NCBI GenBank assembly: GCA_037833965.1
Contig: AP031353.1
Span: 12,464,501 to 12,528,500, forward strand
DNA: 64,000 nucleotides
Source of the DNA: Marchantia polymorpha subsp. ruderalis
Taxonomy: Eukaryota; Streptophyta; Marchantiopsida; Marchantiales; Marchantiaceae
Direction of reading: 5' to 3'
A program made the position numbers and the translations under genes. Positions 1 through 12,900 of the stretch are shown here, in pieces. The notes under the pieces were generated by a model. It had not been told where the DNA came from. It saw only the letters and a program-made list of their open reading frames with translations, and ran no database searches. Each line of letters opens with the position of its first letter. Position 1 is the stretch's first letter.

Positions 1-71
1 AATGCTACACTCTTACACTACAGTATGTTATATCTGCCGTGCGTGAGTGAATTAAATGGGTGTTCGTTTCT

Positions 72-115
72 GAGAGAGAGAGAGAGAGTGACTGAGTGAG
101 AGTGACTGAGTGGGG
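72..115. repeat. GA microsatellite followed by a 14-base tandem duplication
   Basis: A (GA)n tract at about 72-88 runs into two tandem copies of a 14-base unit beginning GTGACTGAGTG, at 88-101 and 102-115, differing only near the end. Such purine tracts are common in plant 5' leaders and promoters; no gene can be assigned here. Confidence 0.75.
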
Positions 116-1820
116 AGGCTGAAGCTGCTGTGAACTCCAATGCTAACCTCTTTCAGAAAATCTCACTGTAACCAGGAGGTGAGTAGACGTATTTTTCGAT
201 CATTCACTTGATTCGCTTGGTGCAATACGTTCTTCTATGTAGAAATAACATTGTAAGTTATCACCATCGTCGGTATGTCGTGTTTGATGTAAGCTGTGAA
301 AAGGGAAGAAAGTCTCGGACTTTGTTACATGGTTATAGTAGTTTCTCTTGGAGTACTGAGGACCCTATGATCACAGCGTCAGATACCGAATAAGTTGTAT
401 ATGTTTACAGACGATGGAGGTGACTGTTGTACAGACGTCAGGATAACGAATCTAGACGAAAAAGCCGTTCTACACGTTATTTGCTGCATGCTGTACATGT
501 TATCGGCTTTAATGAGGAGAATAGTTTCATGATAGGGGATTGTACGTCATAGTTTAGATTCGTAGCGCTGTACCAATCATGAGTCTGAGAGCTCAATGTA
601 CTTGTTCGCCAGAGTGAGAGAAACGTTCGACGAATTGCAATATTCGTTGGCCTATCTTCCGTGGTGTAACCATCTAAGTTGTGTGATTCAAAGATTAAAT
701 GTTACCTGAGTGTTTATTTCGCATATGTTGCCTATGTGTTGTATCATTTTAGTGCTCACTGGCTGTGACTAGTCCATGTAAAACCTCGGACTCGAACGAT
801 GTATAGATTTGTCCTCACTTGTGTCAGTTAGTTAGATCAACAATTCGATCAGTTGTAAACGGTATGAACGTACCAGTTCATGGGCAAGGGATCAAGTACT
901 GATCACACGAAAGATGTTGCGTCTGCCCTGATCATAGTAGGAATGCGTCTTATGTCTGCTTTCTCTTGAATGGCTAGCCTTTGTTTTTCCAGCAGGATGA
1001 ATGTTTAAAAAGTCCACTGTAACCACTAAACATTTAAAGGCGAACTTGTTGTATATTTTAGAACTCATTCAGGCAGGCTTATTGTTACAACTTAATCTCT
1101 TAATCGTCATTCCATCTGCACAGAAAGGTACTGAAGAAATTTACAGACACAAGTTTTGAATTTCACCTGGGAATAATGAAGCGTATTCTGTTGACAATTG
1201 CAGCTGATAGTAATCAATCAGTGAAATGATTATTGCACCTTCAAATTGTATATTGGTATGATTTGGTACGGTGAAATTTATTTTTTCATCGAAAGTATCT
1301 TGTCATAGATTATAAATGGAAATATTGAAGCTAACGCACAGTGGAGTTACAGGCAATGGATGTTTCGTAAGCATCTTCAGTCGATCGTTAATCTTTCCTA
1401 CCATTGCCAGTCAGTGTCAATAACTGAAATGTAAATTGTTGCTTCAAGAAGCAGAAAGTAGCAATCTTATAGGTAGAATGTTCAATGCAGTGGAGAGTTG
1501 TAAAACGAGCAAAATATTATATTTCTTTTTAAAAAAGTTTCCATCTGGAATGAAAATGAATTTCCCGTAACAACCTCTCATATATCTCTAATTCTAAGCA
1601 AACGTACACGAAAATATCTTCATATATTGTCTTTTGTGTACGCGTCAAATCGGAAGACAGTGCGAAAGAAACTCGTGCTATGGGAAAGTATGACTTCAGT
1701 TAGTGCCCCTAAACTTGAAGATTGAATTCTGCAAAGTTGATTGTAGACAAATTCCCCAGCAGTGACTGCCCAATACAAAAACCTCAAATTTGATAATTCT
1801 TTTTTTTGAAACTTTTCCAG

Positions 1821-2043
1821 TTGTTTTGGTAGATGAGAGGAGCAAAAGCTGTTTGTTACCCACATTCATCGCGCAAAGTGAATCCCAAAATGCACTTAGC
1901 ACAGAAGAGCCTTGTATGAAAAGAACAACAACCTATGATTCAAGTGGAGACAAAAATATCTGTTGTAGAACTCTATTTGTGGAGTGTGTCCGAAGAATCC
2001 AATTTGTCGAAGACATTATTTCGTTACATGTGCATACATGCAT
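1821..2043 (+). other. candidate internal exon of an unrecognised gene
   Basis: The segment is preceded by a T-rich tract ending TTTTCCAG and followed by a GTAAGG donor at 2044. One frame is open throughout (two bases, then 73 codons and two bases). It encodes a Ser-, Thr- and Cys-rich piece that includes RTLFVECVRRIQFVEDI near its end. The splice signals and open frame are visible; there is no family match and no confirmed partner exon. A minus-strand frame is open over part of the same DNA, so the strand is uncertain. Confidence 0.25.
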
Positions 2044-3519
2044 GTAAGGAAAGAAAATAGACTGTGAAGGCTTGTGAATCATCATTTGTCCATTGCGCAT
2101 CCAGATCAGTCACATGCGCCTACTGAACCGTAATTATACTGTTACGGTAGACAGATACTGAAACCATATTCAAGCTCCACATGGATCATGCGGATCTGGA
2201 TTTTACGAACAATGTATATAGTTAGAGAAAAAGATTCTGTGATCCTTACTAAAATTTGATGGCCACCCATCGATTACACAACAACTCAACACATGGGATA
2301 TCACTACAATACACGCCCATCAACCCTCGAGCTCTACTTCGTGCTTGAAGTGTGAAATATAAGCAGTTGTCTCGTTACAGCGTGACATGACCTCGTTGCA
2401 ACTGGCCATAGGCCGTTTGAGCCTTCCAGGATACAAGCGGTAGGTGCTGTCCTGCTGCACCCTAAATCTCGGAGGAAAAAGTTGAAGCATCGCCTTTGAA
2501 TATCGGTTAGTATGCAGCCGCCATATTTATCACGTCTTCCATTCCCATCTAAGATCAGATGGAATATAAACAAGTCTTGTCCTGAAACAACAACTCTAAT
2601 TTAAAATATGGATGATTCAGAATGCAGATTTTCCACGTTGTGCAATCAAAATTCCTGTTCCTGATAATTAGCACAAGTGTGTGTCAGGATGATATTTTAC
2701 ATGTTTCCGTTGGTAGAAGACGAAAAAGCTTTCTCCAACTTTGTCGCAAATATGACTCCATGTAATCTCTGGTACTGAATTTGTTCCAGTTACTAGCTTT
2801 ATGAGGAAATTGTGAGAAAAGACTCTTTCCAATAAGAATGTTAGCTTGGAAACCTCACGGTAATTACTAAGCCCTGCGTTCGTGCTACTTGCAGTATGAG
2901 CAAGAAGGGAAGGTTTGTCATTCCACCCATGCAAAGAAAAGTGAAGAAATTGATATTTTTCTTTTAATATGTCAAAGACAAGTAATCAGTTTTCTCAACT
3001 ATCCTTGAAGTTATCAGTATACTCTCACACTACTTCCAATACCCAAATGTAGATGATCGCGCCTTAAATTAACAATTCATTCTATGTTTTTAAATGATAG
3101 CAAGTTTATGGGTTTGATAGATAGCATTCGAATTGCCATATTTTTATTGCGGTTTCAGACAAGAGAAGTGAAGTCGAGGATCAAGTGGAAGTTTTCGTAG
3201 GTTGAGGTCTTGGTTCAAAATCACATGCGGCAATTATCGCAACTCAGCAACATTCTTAATCACAGAGTATCAAGAAATTGACTGAGCAAGAGCGGTCACG
3301 CGGACATATATCTCATGGTCAATGATTACGACACGAATTCACATGCTTTGATACGCAGCAAATCATGGACAAGAAAGAAAATTAGATTTGTAGAGCTTCA
3401 TAGAACACTTTGCGTTTTTAACCAGGAGATAGAAAATAGAACCCATATAAAGTTGAGCCTATTGTGGCTACAAAGTCTGGTGAAACATGATATGAGATGA
3501 TCAAGTACGATGGATGTGA

Positions 3520-6500
3520 TTATTACCTGTTTTGGGAGAGATAAATGAAAGTCAAGTTGAATGCTACGGGTCTGGATAAGACGTAGAGATCAAAATCTTA
3601 CATCTACAACCATGAAAATGTGAAAGATATTCATGAGGACACTATGAATATTTTAATATTGCATTTGTAACCTTCAATTCTGAAGCAAATGGATAAGTAT
3701 GAGGATTACACTATGCTGGTTTAGGCTTTTGAGCAAAATTTTCATGTCAAAAAAAGCTTTCAAACATGTTCTTTCTCTTCTTGAATATGATGAGTTTCCA
3801 TATGAAAAGTTTTTGCACAAAGATTCAAAACGACATTGATGCTTTTGATGATTTTGTCATTGAATTTCAAAATTTTGAACAAAAAATAAATGATGAGAAA
3901 ACAGCTTTATTTGCTTCCTATTATTATCACATGTGTTGTTTCATTGTGCTTTGTGACAATCACTCATCACAAAGTTGTAAATGGTTTGTTGATTGAAAAC
4001 TTACACCAGAGCTATGATGTTGTTATCTCCTCCATACTCTTTTCTTGTTAGGACATTGAATGTAACTTGAGATTGATTGAATTCACAAAATGACAAAAAT
4101 ATCTAACGGTTTGGATCTAACAATGATTCCAAGTATATGAGCAAATAAAAAGAGAGCAAATTGACATTTTGTTGAAAATGCGACAAAAGTGATCATGTCA
4201 AGAAGAACTATCAAGTCATGATCAAGAGTGTTGATAATCCTTTAGCCAATATGGTTCAAAGTTTTGATGCGCATGTCAAAGATAGTCTACAATGCCCAGG
4301 TATGTACTTTGCTACTCATCATATAATGTTGATGATACTAGACAATCCTAGACAAACTTGTTCCATTAGAAAGAAGATTGTATTTTTTCAATTTAAAATG
4401 TTTCAATCTTAATACGGATGATGAAGCCTATAATAATCAATTTATTGAGTCTATCAAGATTCAAATGTTTGACGAAATTCAAAGTACATTAACTCAAGAT
4501 AGATTTTTACTTTATATGAAAAAAAAATTGATCTCTTTTGCAATGTTGGATTTAAAAACCTTGAATGAATCTTTAGTAAAGAAGTACTTGAGATGAAAAT
4601 ACGTGATAAGATTATGTTAAAGAATCAATAACATATAAAAAAACTATACATGCACTAAAAACTGTGTAAATAACATTAATGTTAACTAACATGCAACTAA
4701 ATTTAAAGTTGAAATGTCTTCTATATGACATTCTAGTCTATTACATATGAGTAATATGTATATGACACTCCTAAATGATAGTAGCTTGTTACTTGACATA
4801 TGTAAAATTGACTTAAACTTTTGTGAATACTTTGTTATGGCAAATATTATAGACAAGACTTTGGTGTTGGAACTTACACTTCATAATAGGTTACTTGAGC
4901 ATGTACATAATGACGTATAGTAATACTTTTCAAAACCCTCACTCTCTAAGAAGTTGTACTATAAACTTTTTATTGATGATCACTTAATGTTTTGTGTGTT
5001 CACTTTTTCATTTAACAATTTGAGATTTTTATAACTTTTGAAAGTTGGAAAGTCTAAGTTGAAAATCAGACTAGACAAAGAATAAAACATGTATATACGG
5101 ATAATGATAATAATTTTTTTTAAGAGTTTTGAAACTATTGCAAAGAGGAAAGAATTATTGATCATCTCATCACTAATTATAATTCGTAATAGATGTTTTT
5201 TTTAGAAGCTCTATCAAGTAGTGTTGGAGAATATGCAAATTTTGTTTATACAATTTGAAATATTATACAAATATTGGCCTTAAAATATCAATACAGCATT
5301 ATATATGGTAAATTTTTCTTCTTTTAATGCAATCAATGTCTTCACGTAGTTTGAACTAAATCACAAAGAAATGATTGATAATGGTTTATGGTTTAAGAAT
5401 TTTTGGATTGTACAATTTATACAATCTCCTACATAAAAAGAATAGATTCAAGCTTGATCATGTATCTAACAAGTGTTCTTTCTTTTGAATATGCTAATGA
5501 TGTGAAAGATTAGATGCTTTGGAAACTAATAGCTTGTAAAATTATTGTTACTAGAGATTTTTTTTTCTAATTGTCCATATCATTAAAAGAGGAAAATATT
5601 TTTAAGTCTCTTTGTACTCAAAAAAAATTGATCATTATGTGATTAATGATGTAATACAAAGAAAAGCTCCAATACAAATGAAGCAAATCTTTGAAAAGTA
5701 AATTATTGTTAATGTGAATCAAAAATCTACATAAGATGATAAACATAAATTAGATTATCATTTAGAAGAACATCAAATTAGATTGAAATATCTCTTGTAA
5801 AACGTGATTTGTAGACTGATTCATCCATTTTAAAGATTGTGATATTGATTTTGAGTATACAGATGTCCTTGTGTTGATCTTGGAAGAATGAAAACTTTTT
5901 TCTTATAGAAATGCTCAAAACTTTGTCAATAAACTTGAATACAATGCTATTATGGAGTGAAAAATGCAATTGCTGATCGAAAGTAAGACTTGGCAGGTAA
6001 TGAGCTTTCAAGAAATCAAACCTTGATTGATAGCAAATGAATGTAAAAGCCAAAAATATCTTGCAAATAACATGAGGAGTATCTTCAAATCTAGATTGGT
6101 GGCTGAAGATTTCACACAAGAAAAAGATGTGGATTATAACAAATTATTTTCATCTATAGCAAAGTTTGCTACAATTTAGCTAGTATGTGCATTTTCTGCA
6201 ATATTTAGTTTGGTTATGTGTCACATGGATATAGTTAATACATTTTTCTATGAAGTTTTAGAGTAAAAAATTTACATGGGACAACCATTTGGTTTGACAA
6301 GAAAAGTTAAGTTAAGTTGGTTCGAATATTGCTAAAATCATTGTATAGATTGAAGCAACCTCATGGACAATGCAACGTGAGGTTTTATGAATTCATGAAA
6401 GCACAAGGATTTTCACGGGGTGCGTATGATTCATGTTTTTACATGAAAAAGGTGAATACTTTTTGAAATTTTTATGAGATTTTTAATCTTAGTATTCTAT

Positions 6501-7690
6501 GTGAATGATATGTTCATATGGATGAAGAATCAATCAAATTTAAGAGATGCAAAACCTAGATGAACTTTGAATTTCAAATGAAGGATTTGAATAAGTGCAA
6601 GAATATATTATGTATGTATATGTATTGAGCTTTGGACAAGAAGATATCATGATTAAGTCAAAGCAAGTACGTCCAACATGTGAATAATAAGTTTAACATG
6701 TCAAACTCTAAAGGAGTATGGATTACTTTGACAGCACATTTTAACCTATTCAAAGCTCAATGTCCAAATTGATGTCATTCAAGAAGAAAAAAATGTCATC
6801 AACATTCTATGACAAAACTGTCGATAGCATCATGTATTTGATTGTGTGCACAAAACATGATATTGCTCTAACTATGTGCAATGTGGGCAGTTTCATGTCA
6901 AATATGAAAAAGTTGTAATGAAATGAATTTTCAATTACCTAAATAATAGTAAGGATTATGATATATTGTTTGAAAATTTATTGAACAATGTGAAATCCTT
7001 GCTAGAATTTGATGTAGACAAAAAAAATTTACAACTGGTATATGTTTACATTTGGTGATGGATGTATTTATTGTACATCTACTTTGCATAAGTGTGTAGC
7101 GCAAATTAGATAGGAAGCCAAAAATGTAGCGGCAGCAGAAGCAGAAAAGTAAACTATTTGATTGGTAAACTTATCACTTAGATCAGATTAAATAAGAGAT
7201 TGTCAATCTTACTTTTGATAACCATAGTGCAATGTGTTCATCAAAATTATCACTTTGATGAGTTCAAAGTTATTACTATGAATAAAATTGTGTTACTATG
7301 CAGATTGTGCATAAGTAGCACAAGTAAAGTTTACTAGCAATTTTTATTTACCTTCAATATATAGAATTACTCTATCTTGTTTTGACTAAGGTTTAGTTCT
7401 AGTTAGCTCTCCTTTCAAGAGTGAATTTTTTAATTAGGTTTTCTTCGAGTACCTTCTGCAAAGTAATTATATAAATTAAGAAGTTTGTTGTTCTCCCAAG
7501 ATGTGATAGGGAGATTGTTAGTTTATTCATTATGAGATGTCATCAAGTTTTTGAGGTTATGACTTTTTTATGATCTTAGGCCGTCATAGTTCTTGTATAT
7601 TTGATTTTATAGTCTTGTGATCTATTTTGATTTGGTAAAATGAACCTTCACGAATGGCACTTCACGATTCTATTATAAATATAAGTTAAA
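3520..7690 (+). mobile_element. decayed Ty1/copia retrotransposon
   Basis: Fragments of a copia gag-pol polyprotein appear in the expected order, broken by many stops and frameshifts. Gag-like sequence lies at about 3.77-4.0 kb, and a zinc-knuckle remnant (CDKSDHVKKNY) near 4.17-4.21 kb. Reverse transcriptase pieces follow at about 6.08-6.45 kb: SRLVAEDFTQEKDVDYNKLF, then MDIVNTFF, then a KSLYRLKQ block. RNase H-like sequence (SIMYLIVCTKHDIALTMC) lies near 6.82-6.88 kb, and a degenerate C-terminal RNase H region near 7.0-7.3 kb. A polypurine tract, GATAGGGAGA, precedes TGTTAG at 7516, the usual start of a 3' LTR. I found no clear 5' LTR. No functional protein could be made. Confidence 0.85.
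7516..7690 (+). repeat. 3' LTR (left part) of the copia relic
   Basis: It begins with TGTTAG directly after a purine tract, as in plant copia elements, and contains a TATA box (TATAAATA, 7674-7681) about 160 bases in. The right boundary is not resolved, because the LTR fades into AT-rich DNA and no second LTR copy was found to compare with. Confidence 0.55.
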
Positions 7691-8390
7691 ACAAGCTTAA
7701 GTTTTGAAACAAAATTTGTGTATTTCATTTTTTTGAATTATTGTGATTTCGGCACTTTTTGAAATGTTTGGCTTGTCTTATTACTCATATTTTTTAATAT
7801 ATTCATATTTATTTTACAAAAAAAATTTATAAGTAAATAAAACTCATATATTTGAAATTAATTTGAATTACAATCAGATTGAATTCAAATTTTTGTATTA
7901 TTACTGAAATATTTCTTAAAAAAATTTCAGTAATATCTTTTGAAAACAAAGCTTATGAATTGGTGTAGATATTTCATTTTTAATTTCAAGTTACATGTGA
8001 TTTAAATGATTAAAAAAATTATAAAGTTAACAACTTATAAACTAATTGTTCGGTGAAAAATTAATTTGATGTACTAATATCATTTTTCAAGTTATATTTA
8101 TATATAAAGTTAGACCAGACAAACATATATTTATGAGATAAATTTCACCGTTTGATTTGAAACAATTAATTAATTAACTAAATAATTAACTAAAAATTAA
8201 CTTAATTAATTTCGAAAAATATAACTTTCAATGCATTAATTTGAAATTGTACCACTTCAAATTAAAATTTGTTCAAAATATGGTTTTTTTATTAAATAAA
8301 ATTGAAATTCATTTTTTCTTTTAAGCTATGTAATTAAGATTCAGTCCTACTAAAATATTTTCCAAATACAGATCTAATGTGAAAAAAGCT
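7691..8390. other. AT-rich intergenic DNA
   Basis: Strongly AT-rich sequence without open frames or splice signals. It probably includes the rest of the 3' LTR and older repeat debris. No gene seen. Confidence 0.6.
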
Positions 8391-9983
8391 ATACATGCAA
8401 AGCTTACCTTTGCATTCTAAATGCAAGGTTAGATAACGTTGGTTACTCTGGTTAACAAGACACTGGTTAACTTTACAGATACTTGTGGACTTATACAATA
8501 CTTTGACTGACATGACTAGAATTAAATCTTACATGATGCAGTCGTTTATAGATCGCTGTAGTATTGTGTTCATCAATTTAGGAAAAAATGGTCAGATGAT
8601 TACTCTCCATCGACACAAAGTATCTTTTGGATTATGACCTTATTCCTGTTGATTACTAAGCAATTACATAGAATAAGTGTAATCTAATAACAGCTGATAT
8701 GTCAGCTGTTGTTAAAATATTCTTGGTATTTTATTTCATTTTATGATAGTAAAGAAGAAAGGGATATCTTTTTAGTTCACTAAATAGTAATAGATTATCT
8801 GTGTTTTGGATTTGTAAATTTAATCGCTCTTATCAATAAAATCCACATGTAATTTAAAATTTGATGTAGAAAATTCAAAAGATATTAGCGTCCATTTATG
8901 ATATCACACTCTACTGTTATGACGCAATTAAAGACTTTGTAATTCTCAGTTTTTTTCAAAAATTATGAACAAAGGTAAATTTAGATATTTCCTCAAATCC
9001 ACAGCTGAAGCGCGAGTCTTCAAACTATGAGGCTCTGCGTGTATGTGACTTTTGTAAGGAATAGGTGTGCGAAAGCTGGTCATCCCAAAACGAAATATAT
9101 AATATACATAGGGTCGTCATATACCAGTACATTTTTCAGAATTGGTTTGTAACACGGCTTTGATAAGTTTGTCTCTCTGGCTTCTGTAAAAGTGAATTTC
9201 CACGTACAGCATGAATAAGTAGATGAGATGTGATATTCCGAATCTTCACATAATACATCGTCACATTTGAATCTATGTTCTTTTCAAGTCTTTCTTCTTC
9301 CTGTGAAACCCTCTGTACTGTGAAATCTGTATAATCGAAATGAGACGGTAGCACCCCGCTAAACAGGAAATGTTGCAGAACTGCCAGTAATCTGCAAGAC
9401 TCAAGACAGCCTTCCTCATTTTATTCTTAGTGAAAACGCTGTCTTCCTATGGTTTCACATGTTGTGATCCTACATGGCTCACATAGAAGAAGCTCTGCTG
9501 TTGCAAGAATAAGAACAAATCTCTTTCTCGTGTTCCTGTTTTCTTATCGTGGGCGCATTTAGAAAAATGTCATGATTGAGTCCCTTTGGTAAGACAATAT
9601 TCATGTATTATTCGACACAATTTCATACGCAATCAAGAATCTGATCAGTACTCCCGACCATGAACTTCCTTCTAAGGGTTGGTAACAATGATGAACATTC
9701 CCACAAAGGAAAAAGTTCGAGTGCATGGTTTTCCACCGCTGGTGCATTTCTAGAAACTGTCCATCCACTTGAAACGCTGGAAAGTGGTAGAAGTTTCCTT
9801 TACGTCGATGAAATCAAGGTCACTGCTCATCTAACCACAATCTCACGCAGGAAGCAGAAACTTAATTACAGTTTCGTGCATCTTCCAGGCTGAAATACCT
9901 GATAACTTTGTTGCCTGAGACCAGATGTACGCTTCACAGGTACAGACGGGACATGTTCGTCAATATTGACCAACAGCCCTTTA
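8391..9983 (-). other. 3' flank of the RNase H2B gene
   Basis: Composition returns to that of the gene downstream. On the minus strand this lies just beyond the RNASEH2B stop and probably holds its 3' untranslated region. A candidate polyadenylation signal (AATAAA on minus) sits near 9419-9424. No coding region is supported. A short imperfect inverted repeat around GCATTCTAAATGC lies near 8412-8428. Confidence 0.45.
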
Positions 9984-12900
9984 CTATCGAGGGCGAGCAA
10001 AGAAGCTGGTTATCTTCCTAACTCCTTGTGGCGCTCCCTTCTTTGCTGCTGCTCCTTTACCTACGCTGGAACCTGAGTGCTTCGTATTCTGTTAGACATA
10101 GCCCAGAAGAGAACCAACATGTTAAGTAGGTTATCCAATTTGACTTCCCTCGCTTGGAGCTCAATTTTGAGATTACCCACTATGGATAGTGACAGACCTT
10201 GAGAAGTACTTTAATACCCAGCTATGGATAAATCGTTATCTGGAAAACAAAACTTTGGAGGGCTCTAATAGATACTCAACGAAGGCTACTAAATAAGTCC
10301 GACAATTCTTTTCTCATAAGTGGGGACACAGAAAGCGTTACATGCAGCAAGCTTCTCCACTGGAAGGCTCCATCCAAGTAAAATTATTATAGCAAGATAA
10401 ATCTCTACTGGGTGTGGTTGACTGCTGTTTAAGAAAATTTAAACTGATATTAGACCTTTTCAAGATTAAAGGTCAAGTTGGAGAGGTTTTTCTCTGGATT
10501 ATGTTGACAGGTTTTGCAATGACATCACATGCTTATTAAACTTCTCTCTTGTGTTTATTCATAATTGTATAGGAAAACTTGTTACTTTCAGGCCAGTGAG
10601 AATATTCGTACGGCCTGTTATTTTCACACTTCATTGACAGAAGGAAGCGAACCTGGGATGGGGCCACGCCCAAGACCTCTGGCGGTGCAACCCAATGTCC
10701 TATCTTGCTGGCCCCCCGTTCCACACTGCACAGTGTTCACAACATTATACACTTGAGATATTATCTTCAAGACACCACCCTGATCATTAGAGGTCCACAG
10801 ATAGAATACCCATGTAGATAAGCACAGCTCCCTACAAAAATCTTGAGTATGAGTGACAGTCAGATTGGGAAAGTCTGTTTGAAGTCCATGAGGCATGAAG
10901 GGCATCGGGTTTAGACGATCAAGACATGACGAAGGTCGTAAAATGCATACTGTCTGCTACCGATTCTCTATGATAGCTGGCAGAAATTGGAACATTAGTG
11001 CTCTTGCACAGTGCTATGATTTCTTGGGACTGTTTCCAAGATTAAAGATAACCCCAATATGCGGCATTTAGCTATTGGTGAATATGTTTCAGTGGGCATC
11101 TTCTACGGAATTTCACGTTCGCCAGTCATCAAGATGAAGATTCGACCAATTGAATGTTTATCTCTTCAACGAAGGATCTACTACAGACAAACGTGAAGAA
11201 AGACCACAGAAGACCTTTCTGCCAAGAACCTTACAGCAAACAGGGCAAAAAAAAATTGATGGGAAAACACAGGAGCAACTACATGAGTAAGCAAAATCGA
11301 TCACGAGATTCTATAATGTGACATTGATCCTCTATACAACAAAAACAACACTACCTTAGTGAGTTGCACAGCTTGGTAAGCCATGGTTCCGCAGTCAAGT
11401 ATTCGCTCAGAAGTCCCACAACGTACGAATCTGCGTGTTTACAAGAAAGGGAAATTCCAGGTCTTGATAGGTCTTTGTAAAGAGCGACAGTTGGAAATCA
11501 TGTACTTAAGATATTCAAGAATCTGAAATGATCATAAAATATTCAAAGTATTGTAGAGGTAACCTCATAAACTATTTAAGCCAGGTATGTGAGCATCCTG
11601 AACAGCTTATAAAGAAGTCAAATTAATTTGACTGCATAATGAAGAAGGCGTACATGTGTGGTGACTTGTGACTTACTCATGTCCTCCTTGCTCATGTTTA
11701 ACAAATTCTTCTGAGTTGATCGAAGGTCTTCTGATATCCTCTTGGCCTATATCACAACTCTTAATAGTTAATTGAGTTTACCAATTGTACCAAAGAAGTG
11801 AGATAGTGCTTGCTTTGGGTCCACTCATCGAGTTCCACTTACCATGGAATGTAAGTGAAGTGTGACCTCACAGGTAAACGAACTGAGTTTGAGATAACGG
11901 ATGTTGGTAAGTAACATGTGCTATGGCTTTGGTTTGTAAGGTTCAGGCAAAAATATTTTGTCCAGGTATAAGAAGATACAAGAAGATGATATCCTAAGAC
12001 AGACAAACCTCAACTGACTACTTACTATAAATCTGAACCATGAGGTGACGGTCAGTGTTTTTAAGAAGATGATTTTCTCATCAGATATTCGAGGTGAATT
12101 TCTGCGATCATGGATCATTTCAACAAACACTATGTCAACAGTGAGAATGATCTGGTGAAAAGGTACAAGTTGAGTATCTGCACCTTGCATAGTAACCATG
12201 CCAAAACTTTACGATCGTCAAGCCTATAATACTTGGAATCGCCTACCTCTGCATTACGTAAGATACAAAAGTTAGAAAAACACAGGTTGACCATAGCCAT
12301 ATTTAAAGTGCTTGAAGTTGACTCCTATGCCTTCTGTTGTTGCAACTATCTGAAAAGTCGATCGAGTTCAGAACCATAATTCAGTCATTATCAAGTTCAA
12401 AAGGAAAAACCTCGAATTTCGCAAATTATGTGAAGACATTTGTCAAGGAGCGGCACCAGAGACATGTATCCCGTGTAGCCATCAACACACATCATCTCTT
12501 CGAGTGCCCTAAATTTTCCAAGATCGTCTCCTTTCTGAGAGCAAAGTAAAATCTTTTAGACCATTGGCACTGTAAGGTCAACTTACCTATCCCAGTACCA
12601 TCGACTGACCAGCCTAGTATCGCAATACCAACCACAGATGACTCATCATATCTGCATATGGGACATTCCAGTGGAGGTGTTGCAACACATATATAACACA
12701 TTTACAATAACTCAGTCTTAAGGAGGAATACTTTGAGATATGGCAGATAATATTAAGCATGGTGATGACAAAGTCAAACCATGAAACACGAATATAGACA
12801 CAGTAACGAAAAATAGGAATTACTGACCTTCATACGAGCACTGTCCAATATAGGTAAGACCATGAAGAGTGGATCTAAAGGTGTCGTGAAATAACAGCTC

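Larger units (their letters stand above)
1..3510. other. mixed-composition DNA with unresolved exon-like segments
   Basis: This stretch is not AT-rich debris like the DNA that follows it, and it carries several plausible splice signals on both strands. On plus, a GTGAGT donor lies near 179, and exon-like frames follow TTCCAG at 1820 and TGTCAG near 2691. On minus, a pyrimidine-rich acceptor near 2475 leads into a 47-codon frame ending near 2330. None of the translated pieces resembles a family I recognise, and open frames on the two strands overlap. It may be part of a gene that starts beyond the left edge, or an old pseudogene. Confidence 0.4.

Noticed and set aside
11158-11218. An alternative terminal exon for RNASEH2B, with a good acceptor and a stop after 19 codons
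   Set aside because: It is in phase, but it would drop the conserved PIP-type tail. Exons 10725-10677 and 10088-9984 join in phase and restore the tail. It could be a minor isoform.
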